Of a stretch of 64,000 bases of DNA, positions 23,736-34,874 are shown in pieces. The stretch is from contig OY735212.1 in the NCBI GenBank assembly GCA_963457665.1, positions 58,564,922 through 58,628,921 on the forward strand. Direction: 5' to 3'. The notes beneath the pieces are model-generated. The model searched no databases. It saw nothing but the letters and a program-made list of their open reading frames with translations, and was not told the DNA's origin. The position numbers and the translations under genes were made by a program. Numbering within the stretch: the first letter of the stretch is position 1; the number at the start of each line of letters is the position of its first letter. Origin of the DNA: Thysanoteuthis rhombus. Lineage: Eukaryota > Mollusca > Cephalopoda > Oegopsida > Thysanoteuthidae.

Positions 23736-24530
23736 CTGATGTTACAGTACTCTGACCTATACAGGGTCTCTGAGCAACCTCAGATTTGCAGACAAGATCG
23801 TCTTTTTTGTAAAGGGCCTACACAACCTCCAACTAATGCTAGATGAACTAAACAAAGCAAGCAAGAAGATTGGCCCACGCATGTAATTCAGTAAAACAAA
23901 AGTCATGTGCAACAACCTCATTGAGAATAAGAACACAACTGTCAAAATTGAAGATGTAAAAATGAGGAAAGTAGACCACTACATCTACCAAAGACAACGA
24001 ATCTCTATGAAACCCACAAAAGAAGAAGAAATCAAGCAAAGAATCACTCTAGGGCAGCAAGCCTTTGGCAGAGCAAGCTCAACTTTCAAAAACAAGACAA
24101 TCCCAATAGTTCTAAAAAGAAAAGTATACAACCAATTCATTTTTGTGATAGTCACCTATGGAGCTGGAACATGGAACCTAATGAAGAGACTAACCCTCAA
24201 CCTGACAACCATGCAACGTGCACATGAGAGAATCATGCTCAACATGAAGATATTACAAGACAGCATAGTATATTAAGGAAAAAACAAGCTATCATAGAAA
24301 CCATTAAAAAACTCAATATGCAATGAGCTGGTCATGTTGCAAGAATGGCAGACGCCTGATAAACATCATGACTCATAACAGGTATCCCTGAAGATCAATT
24401 GTGGAACTGAGGTCACCAGAATAGGAAATGGCAAGACAAATTTGACAGGTTCACAAAATGTTGCCTCTGAGACGCCCATGATAGAGAGATGTGGTGAATC
24501 CTTGGGGAGGTCTATTTTACAAATTAAAGT
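23736..24530 (+). mobile_element. Second RTE segment repeating the RT palm/thumb
   Basis: Restarts at SNLRFADKIVFFVKGL, overlapping in content with 23480-23735, then runs through KIEDVKMRKVDHYIYQRQ, EEIKQRITLGQQAFGRASS, IVTYGAGTWNLMKRLTLN and MQRAHERIMLNM. Later pieces are out of frame to the DREMW-like C-terminus, without a GAT tail. An ORF at 23905-24276 (123 aa) is the best preserved part. Its start coincides with the breakpoint of the copy at 20830. Confidence 0.88.
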
Positions 24531-26037
24531 AGCACAGTCAGATTGTGTGTCTTGAATAGAGAAAAAAAAGTTTTCTATTCAAAACATTGTGTCCATCTTT
24601 ATCCAAGAAGAAAGAGAGTGAATACAATAGAAACATGAAAACAAAGAATGGATGGAGTTATTCAATCAACCTTCCAATGAATGGAAATTTCTTGGGAAAT
24701 TTTTAGGCAATGAGATGAGAGACAGAATTAACTGAAATGTGGGAAAACAATGATAGAATTGAGAAAAAAATTTTCCGCTCTGATTCAAATTTTTCATGCC
24801 TAAATTACCATGAAATAAATTAAAAATCATTCAAGTTCTCCTAAGAAACATGACAAGACTATGAAAAACTATTGAGACAATTAGAATTTCATAGTCTTTC
24901 TTATATTGATTGAAAATCGAAAACCAGCTTAGCTGATATAATGTATTCTTTATGTTTTTTGAATACCCCAAATTGTTTTTTAAAAAAACATGAAGGCAAA
25001 TAATAAAAAAAATAATGTATTATTGAGTATATATACTACAAAAGTCTTGTAGATGAAAAATATAACCCCATGAAAAATAGATTGTCTACTTTGTTAGTTA
25101 AAAAGCTAACTGCTCTATTGCTGGTAAATGGTAAATGATCTGCACCATAATAATAATAATGGTAACTTGAGTAAGTTAATTCATTGAAAGAATGTCTAAC
25201 CATTAGAATCTAAAGATTAGCTCCTCCTCATTAGCATGTAATATAAAGTTGAGATGACTGATGTAAATCACTTTAAAAGCTTAGAATGTGGGAAATAATC
25301 TAAGATATTTGAATTGGTGTGTTTCTCTAGCAGGAAGAAAGATAAAGCAGCATGAGCTAACAGTTTTTAGAGGAAATGCCTGTCACACAATTCTTTTATA
25401 AAGCTATTTATTATGTCTCTATGGGCATCTCCGTAAACAATTTACATTAGAAATACTTATTCAATGTTGAAATGTACATTCAAGTTATAAAATGAACAAA
25501 ACTCAATAAAACACAATTACAATCTTATCAGTACAGAGGAACATATATCAGTCTTTATTTATTTATTTTCCTAAATTCCTCAATATATTTCAGCTAATAA
25601 GTCCTCTAATTGCCCTATCAGTTTATTTTCTATCCCAGATGATCTAAATTCATTGTTTTTGTCTTGAAAATATTTTTATAAAGCCTTACAAACCTCTCAG
25701 ATTTTTGTCTAATATCCATTGAAAAGAACACTGGCATTTTAAAGAATAAATTTCTTGATACAGACATCCTTACATAGTAGAATATAAAAGATGATTCCTT
25801 GTTTAATTATGCTATTCAAGAATTGGTCAAAGTCAAGAATTCAAATGGTGATCTTCAAAATCCTTCTAACTTAGAAGATTCGAGCAACACAATCTTCCTA
25901 CTTACTTATTTCCTCCTATTTGACTTTGTGCCATACTAAACAAATCTTGATAAACATCAATATGAATAAAAGATTGCTTATAGCAAGAATATAAACAAAT
26001 GCTTTTTATCTTGAGAAAGTGAGTTTTTACCATCTTT
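24531..26037. other. No gene seen; repeat-poor stretch
   Basis: AT-rich, without family A, B or C. A 30-nt minus-strand segment before GTAAGTAGG near 25895 was noted but is too short to call. Confidence 0.45.
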
Positions 26038-26107
26038 CACAGTTGACCATTTGAATCACATGAATGAACAGTCATTTCCACTTGGACATCTTGGTTGCTG
26101 TTTTTAC
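26038..26107 (-). CDS. Candidate exon (minus), unidentified
   Basis: Acceptor TGTTTGAATTTTTCAG precedes two nucleotides and KNSNQDVQVEMTVHSCDSNG plus QL, then TGA. It is in phase with the candidate at 26681-26743 (which ends with one nucleotide), giving an EGKNSNQ junction. The 3' limit is unclear: it is either a terminal exon ending in TGA, or a weak donor GTGAAA just before it. Confidence 0.25.
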
Positions 26108-26680
26108 CTGAAAAATTCAAACATGTCACAAAAAACTACTGGAAATGGATTAATATTACAATGCAGGAAGCTTATATCATCCAAATCCTAACATCAGCCC
26201 CCCAAAGATTTTTAGAGTTTTGCCAATCGATATGTCTTATTTAACTAAAGTAATTGGATCTCAGTACTCACAACAATCAACATTGATCTCTTGCTCAGAA
26301 ACCTTCAATAAAAATTGTTAGACAGTTAAAATTCCCCTTTTAAAAGATAAGGGTTGCAGCATTACAAAGGGTGACTTTGGAAAATTGAATTTATGGTCCC
26401 AAAATACTAACTATGTACTGTATTTGTGTAGATATTTTTTCTCAAAAGCTTTCATCCAAATTCATGATATCACTTTTTAAAAAATATATAGGTCGACTAT
26501 TGAATTGTCATAAGGTTATGATGAGGTAATATCAGCACACTATATAATCTTTAGGGGGTATTCTAGGAATTTAGGCTAAAGCCAAAGAAAAAATATCAGC
26601 ATAGATAAAATACATGGGTGCTAGTTTGAATCAATGAATTCAATTTTTGAAATTACGCTTTGTAATACTGGAACACTTAC

Positions 26681-26743
26681 CTTCAGAGTGAGCAAATGTT
26701 ACTGAGTATCGATTGAAGATGAGTGACATTAAGCAAGCAATCA
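26681..26743 (-). CDS. Candidate internal exon (minus), hydrophobic
   Basis: Acceptor CAAAATACATTCCAG and donor GTAAGT bound 63 nt with one open frame reading IACLMSLIFNRYSVTFAHSE. It could be a membrane-spanning or signal-anchor segment. The splice sites are good, but a 63-nt open frame is common by chance. Confidence 0.28.
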
Positions 26744-27350
26744 CTGGAATGTATTTTGAGCATGAACATCACAATACCCCCCATTGAATAAGACCCCTCA
26801 ACAGGCAGCTTGAATAAATTTATCCTATTTAATGTTTCAAATCCTCAAAATCCCAAAATTTCTGATGGGTGATATTATGGAATAGACTGCCGGAATTAAA
26901 ACTCCCCATTAAAAGAGTAATAATATTGAGCACTTTCTTAAACAAGGAATCTACAGAGATGGAATCAGTTCTACTACCTTAAAATTGTTTATACATAAGG
27001 TTTATATTCTAATCTAATGATGGGTTTGGTGGACTTTTAAAACCTATATATTATCACAAATTGAATTTATGCCAAGGCGAATGGTAAATGTTCCTGATAC
27101 AATATTCAGTGAATTTTTTCAGACAATCCTAAGCTTAGTGGTTTTTTCTCAGAATCCATTTACTGCTGTACCTCCAACTTTTTAGATATCTCCTTAATTC
27201 AGTAACCTTGTTTTTAATGGATTGTTATGATTCCTGATTTTTTTTTTTTTTTTGGGTGGTGCTATTTTTCTCCACTGAGCTTAACCCAGCCAGTGAATTC
27301 ACAATGTTGAAAGGAGGAGACTAATTTACCATTGCTTTTATCCACTTGGT

Positions 27351-27665
27351 CAGTGTTTTTGAAGCTTTTACCAAGAAAATATTCTGGCAGCCCCCTATTT
27401 TCAGTTTTTAGACTAATTGATGAACTACAATCAATAGATATTTTTGTCCTTTGAAAACCATATACATTGAAAATCGATTACATTTGTTCAAATTCTAATA
27501 TATAGTACAAGTCTGTGTACAATTATTATTTGTTCTTGAAGGCTGCATAATGTTTCTCTATCAATTTATCCACTAAGTCAGGTTTAGAGGATTCACTGCT
27601 GTAAACCCCTAAGCATTAATTGAAGGACATACAATGGTTCACAGACCCCTGTTTCAAAACCACTG
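27351..27665. mobile_element. hAT-like MITE
   Basis: Same family as 13551-13892. Left end CAGTGTTTTTGAAGCTTTTA; right end, reverse complemented, CAGTGGTTTTGAAACAGGGG. Shared internal words are AAGAAAATATTCTGG and CACTGCTG. Flanking octamers CACTTGGT and CACAAGAT agree at 5 of 8 positions. Confidence 0.65.
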
Positions 27666-27875
27666 CACAAGATTATGAAGGATACACGGGTTATGAAATT
27701 TTATCATCATGCTAAACTGAACTCTTTTCTAATTAGAGGGTCACTTGTGGTGTTCATTTTGATATTAGGCTGGCTAATTGGATTTAAACTGTGAAAGCCA
27801 ATGGGGATATTATGAAATCAAGAATAGCCAATCATGTAAGGAGGCAAAAAGGAGATCAACCTGCATGGAATAAAG

Positions 27876-28253
27876 TCAGAACTAGCATTCCAAGAAAAAT
27901 CATGAATCACCGTCACTCATATATGCTGTGTTGGGGGTGATCAATTCAAAATCAGGAAAAAGGATGTTCAACAAATATCATTTCTCACTCATTTTTTGAG
28001 GACTGTGATCACTAAAAAGGTCTGGATTTTCCAAGAAAAAGTGTAAATACTAGGCGCCACAAACTAAGGGATCAATTTAGCATAAACTTATATTGACCCC
28101 TCTCCCACACATGAAAGACCTATTTTACTACAACGAATGGTAAGGGCTGGGCAAAGTCCTGATAGAAAGATAGATAGATACAAGTGTCAGAATGCATGAA
28201 TAACCTCAACTCAGCGGAAGTTTTTTCTGCTGTGGGTAGCGGTTGCCAATGAA
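27876..28253 (+). repeat. Family B dispersed repeat
   Basis: Starts GAACTAGCATTCCAAGAAAA, passes into sequence shared with family A (GTTGGGGGTGATCAATTC, CTGTGATCACTAAAAAGG, AGGGATCAATTTAGCATAAA), and ends in family B-specific TGTGGGTAGCGGTTGCCAAT. It is therefore a mosaic of A and B sequence. Confidence 0.8.
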
Positions 28254-28379
28254 AATCCTATTTCCAGGTACATACGTTCACAGGCTGCAAAACCAAAGAA
28301 AAACTGGGCCCAACAAGCTTTAGCATCAATCTACAAAAGCAGTTGTCAACACCAGTAAATGTCAGTCAAGTCCTTCGGA

Positions 28380-28560
28380 GGAATTATTGCTAAACAAATG
28401 TCATAACTTTGTGACTACCATGAACCGAATTTCTTACTTAGACTTCATAGTCCCAATCAAGGAATTATGAAGATGTCCAAACTAGAAATAGACAAGCTGA
28501 GATAAAGAGTGAGACAAGCACTTGGAAACATCAGGCCTCACACACTTAATTTTACAAAAA
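28380..28560 (+). mobile_element. Possible LINE thumb-region fragment
   Basis: Out-of-frame pieces CHNFVTTMNRISYLDFI, MKMSKLEIDKLR and RVRQALGNIRPHTL resemble the RT-to-C-terminus region of non-LTR elements (YLG....G...EI..R..KA...F). Weak. Confidence 0.35.
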
Positions 28561-28566
28561 AAGAAA

Positions 28567-29112
28567 GAACCAGCATTCATAGGGAAATTATGAATCCCCA
28601 CCACTTATAGATGCTGCTTTTTACTTCATAATTTAGCAGCAGTGGTCGTAGAATTGTTACCAGTCTGGTTTGAATCATGAATTTATGATTTAGAAAAAAC
28701 AAGACAGGTCCAGTTAGCCACTGGATGGAAAATGGAAAATCAATAAATAAGTTACTTTTTCTGCTTTTTAGGGCTGTGATCACTAATAAGTACAAATTTA
28801 GAAAAAAAATGTGTGAATGCTGCTGGATGCTAACTAAGGGATCGATTTGGCATAAAATTTCATTGGAAATTGACCACCCCCAATAAAAACCTAATTAGGG
28901 GCAAAATTTAACGGAAGAACTATTTTCTTGACTCATTGAGAGGAGTGTGTGTGTAAAATTTCAAGTTTCTACTATGAACAGTACTGACTGCATGAAGTCT
29001 GGATAAATAGAGGGATAGTTAGATACATAATGTCAGAATGCATGAATAACCTAAACCCAACCACAATTATTAAACCTGTCTATTGTGGGTAGCGGTGAAT
29101 GACTAAACCCAG
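28567..29112 (+). repeat. Family B dispersed repeat, longest copy
   Basis: Starts GAACCAGCATTCATAGGGAA, with ACCAGTCTGGTTTGAATCAT, the A-like CTGTGATCACTAATAAG and GCTGCTGGATGCTAACTAAG, and ends CTATTGTGGGTAGCGGTGAA. An RTE fragment follows immediately. Confidence 0.82.
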
Positions 29113-29117
29113 CAACA

Positions 29118-29765
29118 AATGTCATGTACAACAAATAAAGATATAAAAATCCAAATTGAAAAAGTAGTCCTGATATAAGTAAGCCACTATCTCTACCGAG
29201 GACAATGAATCTCTATGAAATCCTCAAAAGAAGAAGAAATCAAGCAAAGAATCCCTCTAAGATAGCAAGCTTTCAGTAGAGCATGCTCAACAAGAAAATC
29301 TCATCAGTCCCCAGAAAAAAAGGGTATTCGAACAATGCATCCTATGGATAGTCACCTATGGAGCTGAATCATGGAACATAACCGAAAGATTGACTCTCAC
29401 CCTGAGAACAATACAACATGCACACAAGAGAATCATGCTCAACATCACATGGAGAGATCACAAGACAGGACAGAGAAAAAAAATTGGAGTGAGGGATATC
29501 ACAGGATTGATTAAAAACTCAAACGGCAATGAGCTGGTCATGTTGCAAGAATCACAGACGACAAATTGACATCACAACTTAAAACATGGATTCCCAGAGA
29601 TTATATATGAAACTGAGGCTGACAAATATATGATGGCGTGACAAACTAGACAAGCTCTGAACGTATGAGCTCTGAGGTGTAAATGATTGAGAGGTCTGGC
29701 AAATCCTGGGTAAGGTCTAAATCCAACAATGGACACTAAAAGGCTGATGATAATGATGATAAGGA
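29118..29765 (+). mobile_element. RTE 3' fragment
   Basis: Degenerate frames include SMKSSKEEEIKQRIPL, IVTYGAESWNITERLTLTLR and IQHAHKRIMLNITWRDHKT. The C-terminal DREVWQILG-like segment is frameshifted. It ends in a short GATGATAATGATGAT tail. Confidence 0.85.
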
Positions 29766-30170
29766 TCTTGTGGATTGTGAGGATTGATATCTAGTAATAT
29801 TGATACATTCACATTGCCAGGAGACAAAGATAACAAACTGGTTTTAATGGGTATCAGATAAACTGGCAAGCCATATTAAGAAAAACATGTAGAGGGTTCA
29901 TTCCTCAAAGGGTGCCCTAAACTTGTGGCCATGTACTAGATGAAGCTAAGCTCAGTAAATCTCTACTACAAAATGGAGAAGGGTTCAACTCCAAAACAAG
30001 AAGGTTGTTAACTCCTAGGTTAAAAAAAAAAAGCACTGAAAAAATTGTAATGAAGTAAAACTTTGAAAATCACAATAATTAGTTACATGTAAATTTATTG
30101 GTTCATCTCATATTTAATCATTTTTTTCAAGACAAACGGATAGACTTAGGTTACCAAATTTTTTTTCCAG
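29766..30170. other. No gene seen
   Basis: AT-rich with no recognised repeat. It precedes the plus-strand exon candidate. Confidence 0.4.
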
Positions 30171-30247
30171 TTGCTCCAAAGAAACTCTTCTTTCGGTGTG
30201 TAAACATTCCACCAGTAATGAGTCTAGACAGTTGGTCTAAGATCACA
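30171..30247 (+). CDS. Candidate internal exon (plus), unidentified
   Basis: A strong polypyrimidine acceptor AAATTTTTTTTCCAG and a consensus donor GTAAGT bound 77 nt. Only one frame is open, two nucleotides then APKKLFFRCVNIPPVMSLDS and WSKIT. It ends at a codon boundary, so it joins in phase to the candidate at 30989-31079. The protein is unknown. The splice sites are the best in the window, but the length is not beyond chance. Confidence 0.35.
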
Positions 30248-30988
30248 GTAAGTGACCACTTATGTATAGTCAATGGTCAAGTGTTGGATGAGTAAAACAG
30301 AGGATTTGTCCCACCTCCCCTAGATCAGGCCTATTCACTTAAGGTAAGGGGGGTTTGAAGGTTGGTATCTTACTATCATAATACCCATTTAAAAAGGTGT
30401 TGTTATTCACTGGTAAACAGGATGCTGCTTAGATATATTTTGAATATATCTTTTTACCCCCCCCCACTCCTTGGAAATATCCCCCCACCAGAAAAGTAGC
30501 AGCAAACACCCATGGTATAGCTCTCTGAATGTCCACAAAGAAAGTATTTTACTAAGGCCCATTGTCAGTTGCTGAGGTTCAAAATGCTACCCATTGTGAA
30601 GTATCCTGGTAGATACACAGAAAAAAAAATGTTATGCAGACAAAGGAATTACTCTAATTTGTAACACCACAAGTCTATCTCAAAGTATATTCATGTGACT
30701 ATTCTAATAAATGTACTCCGAGAAAAACTAATAAATTTTGGAGTAACAAATTGAAGTAATTTTTTAAATTTGTCTACGTAACATTTTTTTCAGTGAAAGT
30801 TATCTCTCTGTCTGCAATGTCTCTGTCAGAAGAAATTGACTCACGTTTGGAAGATAATTAAAACCTCTCCAATTCATCATTAGGATAAGCATTTATACTC
30901 CAAGCCTGTTTACAAAACCCAAAATTGCAATGGATGAGAATTTGGCAGCGGATCAAGATAATCTAAAATCTAATCCATCCCCAAGAGA

Positions 30989-31079
30989 AATTATCAGTAT
31001 CTTCACATACATTTTGATGGAAACGTTGACGTTCTGAATTCATATGACATACTTCCAATTAAGATCTGTTTCCCTGAAG
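30989..31079 (+). CDS. Candidate internal exon (plus), unidentified
   Basis: Acceptor-like TAATCCATCCCCAAG, then RNYQYLHIHFDGNVDVLNSY and DILPIKICFPE, one nucleotide, and donor GTAAGT. The start is uncertain; an AG a few codons on is an alternative. It is in phase with the candidates on both sides. Confidence 0.3.
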
Positions 31080-31234
31080 GTAAGTGAATATGACACATAC
31101 CTGGTAAAGGCCGGAGGGGACAGTGGCCAAAGTTTTGGGTAAAAAACAATAAAGATCGATCACTTATTTCAAAGAATCACGGTGCAAAAAAAATAGATTG
31201 GTTTAGTGAGGGTGTAAATAACATTACTAAAGAC

Positions 31235-31585
31235 AAATGGGCTACAGATTCTTCTCTCTTTGCTTGTCTGTGCATTGGTGTGACTGTCTGAGTGTTTTCC
31301 TGGGTTGTCTTTGTCATATTTTGGAGGCTACAACCTTGAATATTTACATGATTACTCCACTAGGCACCAAGTATAACCTTCTTTTGTTTCCCCCAAAATG
31401 TTTTTTTTTGTGCTTGTATGGTCATTTTGGACCAAGCAACAATACCTAAAATCTTGAGCTGATATTTTTTTTGATAATTCAAGATCTATTTTTTCAGTTA
31501 ATTTTAGATCATTTTCAGACATTTTGTTTTAGTACATGTGTGGGCTATGGAAATTCATTTATACGTGGTATGGCTACCCTTTTTG
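31235..31585 (-). repeat. Family C dispersed repeat
   Basis: Reverse orientation: TTTTGGAGGCTACAACCTTG, ATTTTGGACCAAGCAACAAT, AATTTTAGATCATTTTC and GGGCTATGGAAATTCATTTA match the other copies in order. Confidence 0.8.
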
Positions 31586-31699
31586 GCTTTTATAGATTTC
31601 AGAACAAACATGCCCCCCCCCCAACACCATTCAATGCTTGTATGGGTTTATCTAGTTGTGAAGATCAGTTATAGATAAATGCAAAATATTGGTGTTAAC

Positions 31700-32140
31700 A
31701 TGATTCATAGAACACCAATTGTGAGCATCACAGAGCCAATATTTTCTTTTTATTTTGTTTTGCCATTTCATTACCACATTTGATCTCTGGGGAACCATGT
31801 TGGGAGTTGCGATGTTCATTAGTTGTCTGCCATTCTTACTAAATGGCTAGCCCATAGCTATTTAAGTTTCTTAATGGTTTCTATGCTATTTCGGACTTTT
31901 GTTTTTCCCCTGATATCCTGTGCAGTCTTCAGGTCTGTCTGTATGATGTTGAGTATGATTCTTTCAAGTGGATGTTGCATGTTTCCTAATTTGAGGGTCA
32001 ATCATTTGGTTAGGGTTCCATGTTTCAGCTCCATAGGGGACAATCAGGAGGATGCGTTGGTTGTATTCTCTTCTTTTTAGGATTATTGGGATTGACTTGT
32101 TTTTGAAGGTTGAACTTGCTCTACCAAAGGCTTGCTATGT
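31700..32140 (-). mobile_element. RTE 3' fragment, decayed
   Basis: On the minus strand it has the RTE stretch from the KRRIQPTHPPDCPL-like region through the mid-C-terminal segment. Landmarks on the plus strand are GTTTCAGCTCCATAGGGGAC and GATCTCTGGGGAACCATG. The (GAT)n end and final 60 bp are lost. Confidence 0.82.
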
Positions 32141-33041
32141 ACTTGCATCAAATTTTAGTTCCTGTTGACAGGGCACAATCAACATCTTTGCCAAACTTTG
32201 TGTTGAATTTCCTTCTTGAAGGAGTTTTGCAATCTTTCCCCCTTGTTTCAATTGTTTGCTATCTTGATGGAAGAATGTTTGCTTTCAATAAACCAAGTCC
32301 AACAGCGTGTAAAGGTCTTCATACACCCTTTTTTTAATTTCAGACCAGTTTGTTTATTCAGACAAGTGCTGGTTTGTTTCAGAAATTGAAATTACAAACT
32401 GATTCCATGATGTTTTCCTAAAAATGAAGTGATACTATAATTTTTCTCTAATTGATCTGGAAAAATATGCCATTGATTTAAATGATTCAATTTAATTTGT
32501 TTACCACAAATTTCATAAAGCCAGAATATTCGGCCATTCAACGAAGATTGTTTTGCATCACATTTTCCATTCGTTTATTCGCTGAAGAAATGCTAGCCGA
32601 AGATCCTCTAGAATTGGTGATGCCATAATTCTTGCCAGGCATTGTATAAGTATTTCTCAGGATAGTTATCAGTTTGTGTCTAAGTATACAAATCTATATT
32701 AATTTCGACTGTCCTGGGTGAAATACTTATTATTCGAAACACAGTGTACTGCTTCTTTTCAGATTCTCACCATGTCTGCAACTCTTAAGAATGGTCTAGC
32801 TAAGCAAAAATAAAAACCAGATAAGCTCCTAGCCTTTCGGCATGTATTTGTTTTCCATACAATAAGCCATTGTAGTTTTCTTCCAGACTGCATTTTGAAG
32901 AATATAATTAAATTGAGCAAGTTCTAAAAATAATGAACTGAGTGCAGTTTTGCATACTTTTCTTTTTTTTTTAAATTCTTTCTACAAAATCTGTACGTCT
33001 GGTGTCTGACATGAATATTTAGATCGGGTCTTTTTGTGCAG
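32141..33041. other. No gene seen
   Basis: AT-rich; no recognised repeat apart from the tail of the RTE. ORF 32110-32337 starts inside the RTE and is not credible as a gene. Confidence 0.4.
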
Positions 33042-33073
33042 AAAATTTATTCTCCTCGTCTAAAAAATACATT
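33042..33073 (+). CDS. Candidate small exon (plus)
   Basis: Acceptor GGGTCTTTTTGTGCAG and donor GTAAGTG flank 32 nt: two nucleotides then NLFSSSKKYI. Its starting phase matches the end of the candidate at 30989-31079. It is very short, so weight rests on splice sites and phase only. Confidence 0.22.
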
Positions 33074-33600
33074 GTAAGTGTGTATAATTGGCCATACTCC
33101 AGCAGGATATTAATTTTATCAACACATTCATCTTCGAGATAATCATTACTTCAGGAATTCATTAATTGGAATTTTTTTATAATTGTGTAATTGATTAAAA
33201 ACAATAAATCATGAAACTATCATTCAATAATCATATCTTTCATTATGTTTTCTATTTAGCCTGCACTCTCCATCCCCTCTGTCAAAATTAAATTCTCTGG
33301 TCATCTCTGTTAATACCTGACTTTAGGAAATCTGTATTTTTCTCTCATTTGTTTCCCTCTCCTGACAGCATAAATGCACTAGTCTGGGACACAGATGGTC
33401 CTGACACCAGTTCCTATACTTAACAAGTCTCACTTTTATGCAAGATTGATGTCTCAGGATTAATAATCAAGGGGACTGCTCGGCCGTTTTGATTATGAAC
33501 ATCAGAATTTTGCAGTTGGAAACTTGTTACCGATGAAAAATATGCAGATTTTCAAAATGGAAATTCATAACATAACCCTGATGAGATGAGGTCCAATATC

Positions 33601-33706
<106 letters not shown>

Positions 33707-33714
33707 ATGTTATA

Positions 33715-34450
33715 ATCATGATACATCATTGGAAAAGGAATATGGTCCTTTTAACAGTGTATCTTGCAAATCGAAAGCAAATGTTTATACATGTAGTATG
33801 ATATATTGTTAGAATTTGAATTTTATCATCTTTCTATTGGTGTATCTTGTAAATTTGTATCTTTTTCGGCTTGAAAAGTTACAGCCAAAAGTGAGAAGTA
33901 AGCTATCTGAGCACACTTTTAGAATGAAGCTATTAAATCTCCTCTCCGATATATATGTTTATAAAATGCAATGTTTATAAAGGCAGCATGATATGATGAC
34001 AAAATGAAATTTTATCAGTTTTTTAACAGTGTATTTGGTTGATCTGTATCTGTTGGGCCAAAAAAAAATTACAGCTGAAAACATAGATTTAGGTATGCAA
34101 GCATAGTCTTCAAACAAAGCTGATATATTTATCTTTCTGATGTTCATGTTGATCAAACCAAATGCTATATTGATTGAAAGTTACTTCTTTCAATTTTCTA
34201 ACCGTGTATCTAGTGAATTTGCAAGCTAGGCTAAAAAATTTACATCCAAAAACCCAATCAGATTATCATTCTTATGTATGTTTATAAACCCCAATGTTTA
34301 TTCAGGTAAGATGATGTATAGTTGGAATGGGAATTTGAACAGTTTTCTAATGAATTTGTATCCATTGGGCAAATGAGTCAGCCAAAAAATGGGAAGTTAG
34401 GTATCCAAGCATTTTCCTCAAATAAATCTAATAAAATTCTTTTTCAATGC
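33715..34450 (+). repeat. ~180-bp tandem repeat block, orientation 1
   Basis: Four or five diverged units with landmarks in order: ATGTTTATA, CAATGTTTATA.AGG, ATGATATAT, TTTTATCAGTTTTCTAACAG and GTGTAT.T. Units recur near 33780, 33965, 34145 and 34285. The complementary motif recurs in the opposite orientation at 37545-38235. Confidence 0.6.
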
Positions 34451-34669
34451 TTTCCTGAAACAAATATTTAGTGTGGTTATATCATATTGGAAAGACAATG
34501 TCATGCACTTTGAAACATTATATGCAGGCATATCTGGAATATCTTTGGCTCAAAAGATTTGAATTGACATGAAAAAGGTAATGAAATTCTTTTTCCAATG
34601 ATACATCATGTATACAAAGATTGTGTTTTGTATATATCTATATCTATCTATTTATCTGTCTCTCTGTAT

Positions 34670-34802
34670 AAAATGAGCAGAGATTTTATTCAATGGCTCA
34701 TTAGAGATTGTACATTTTGTTTCACTTGAAAAAGATTTTCAAATGAAGTGAAACAGAATGTACAATCTGTAATGAGCCATTAAAAAAAATTTTACTCATT
34801 TT
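34670..34802. repeat. Near-perfect long hairpin (inverted repeat)
   Basis: Left arm 34670-34727 and right arm 34746-34802 are reverse complements with few mismatches; both contain CAATGGCTCATTA and GATTGTACATT.TGTTTCACTT when read inward. The loop is 18 nt and itself contains GAAAAAGATTTTC. It could be a fold-back transposon end or a hairpin precursor. No flanking target duplication was identified. Confidence 0.85.
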
Positions 34803-34874
34803 GAAACTGCTCTACTAATGGTATTGAGTACCTTTTTGAACTATGATCTACTTAATACATTAATACATACACAT

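Noticed and set aside
29980-30000. GGTTCAACTCC resembling a tRNA B box
   Set aside because: No matching A box or cloverleaf could be built around it.
30322-30350. 20-nt segment between CCCACCTCCCCTAG and GTAAGG
   Set aside because: Good splice-like edges, but far too short to support by itself.
30377-30427. Minus-strand open segment (NNNTFLNGYYD) with acceptor and GTAAGA donor
   Set aside because: In phase with 26743, but it lies between the plus-strand candidates and is short; it illustrates how easily such segments occur here.
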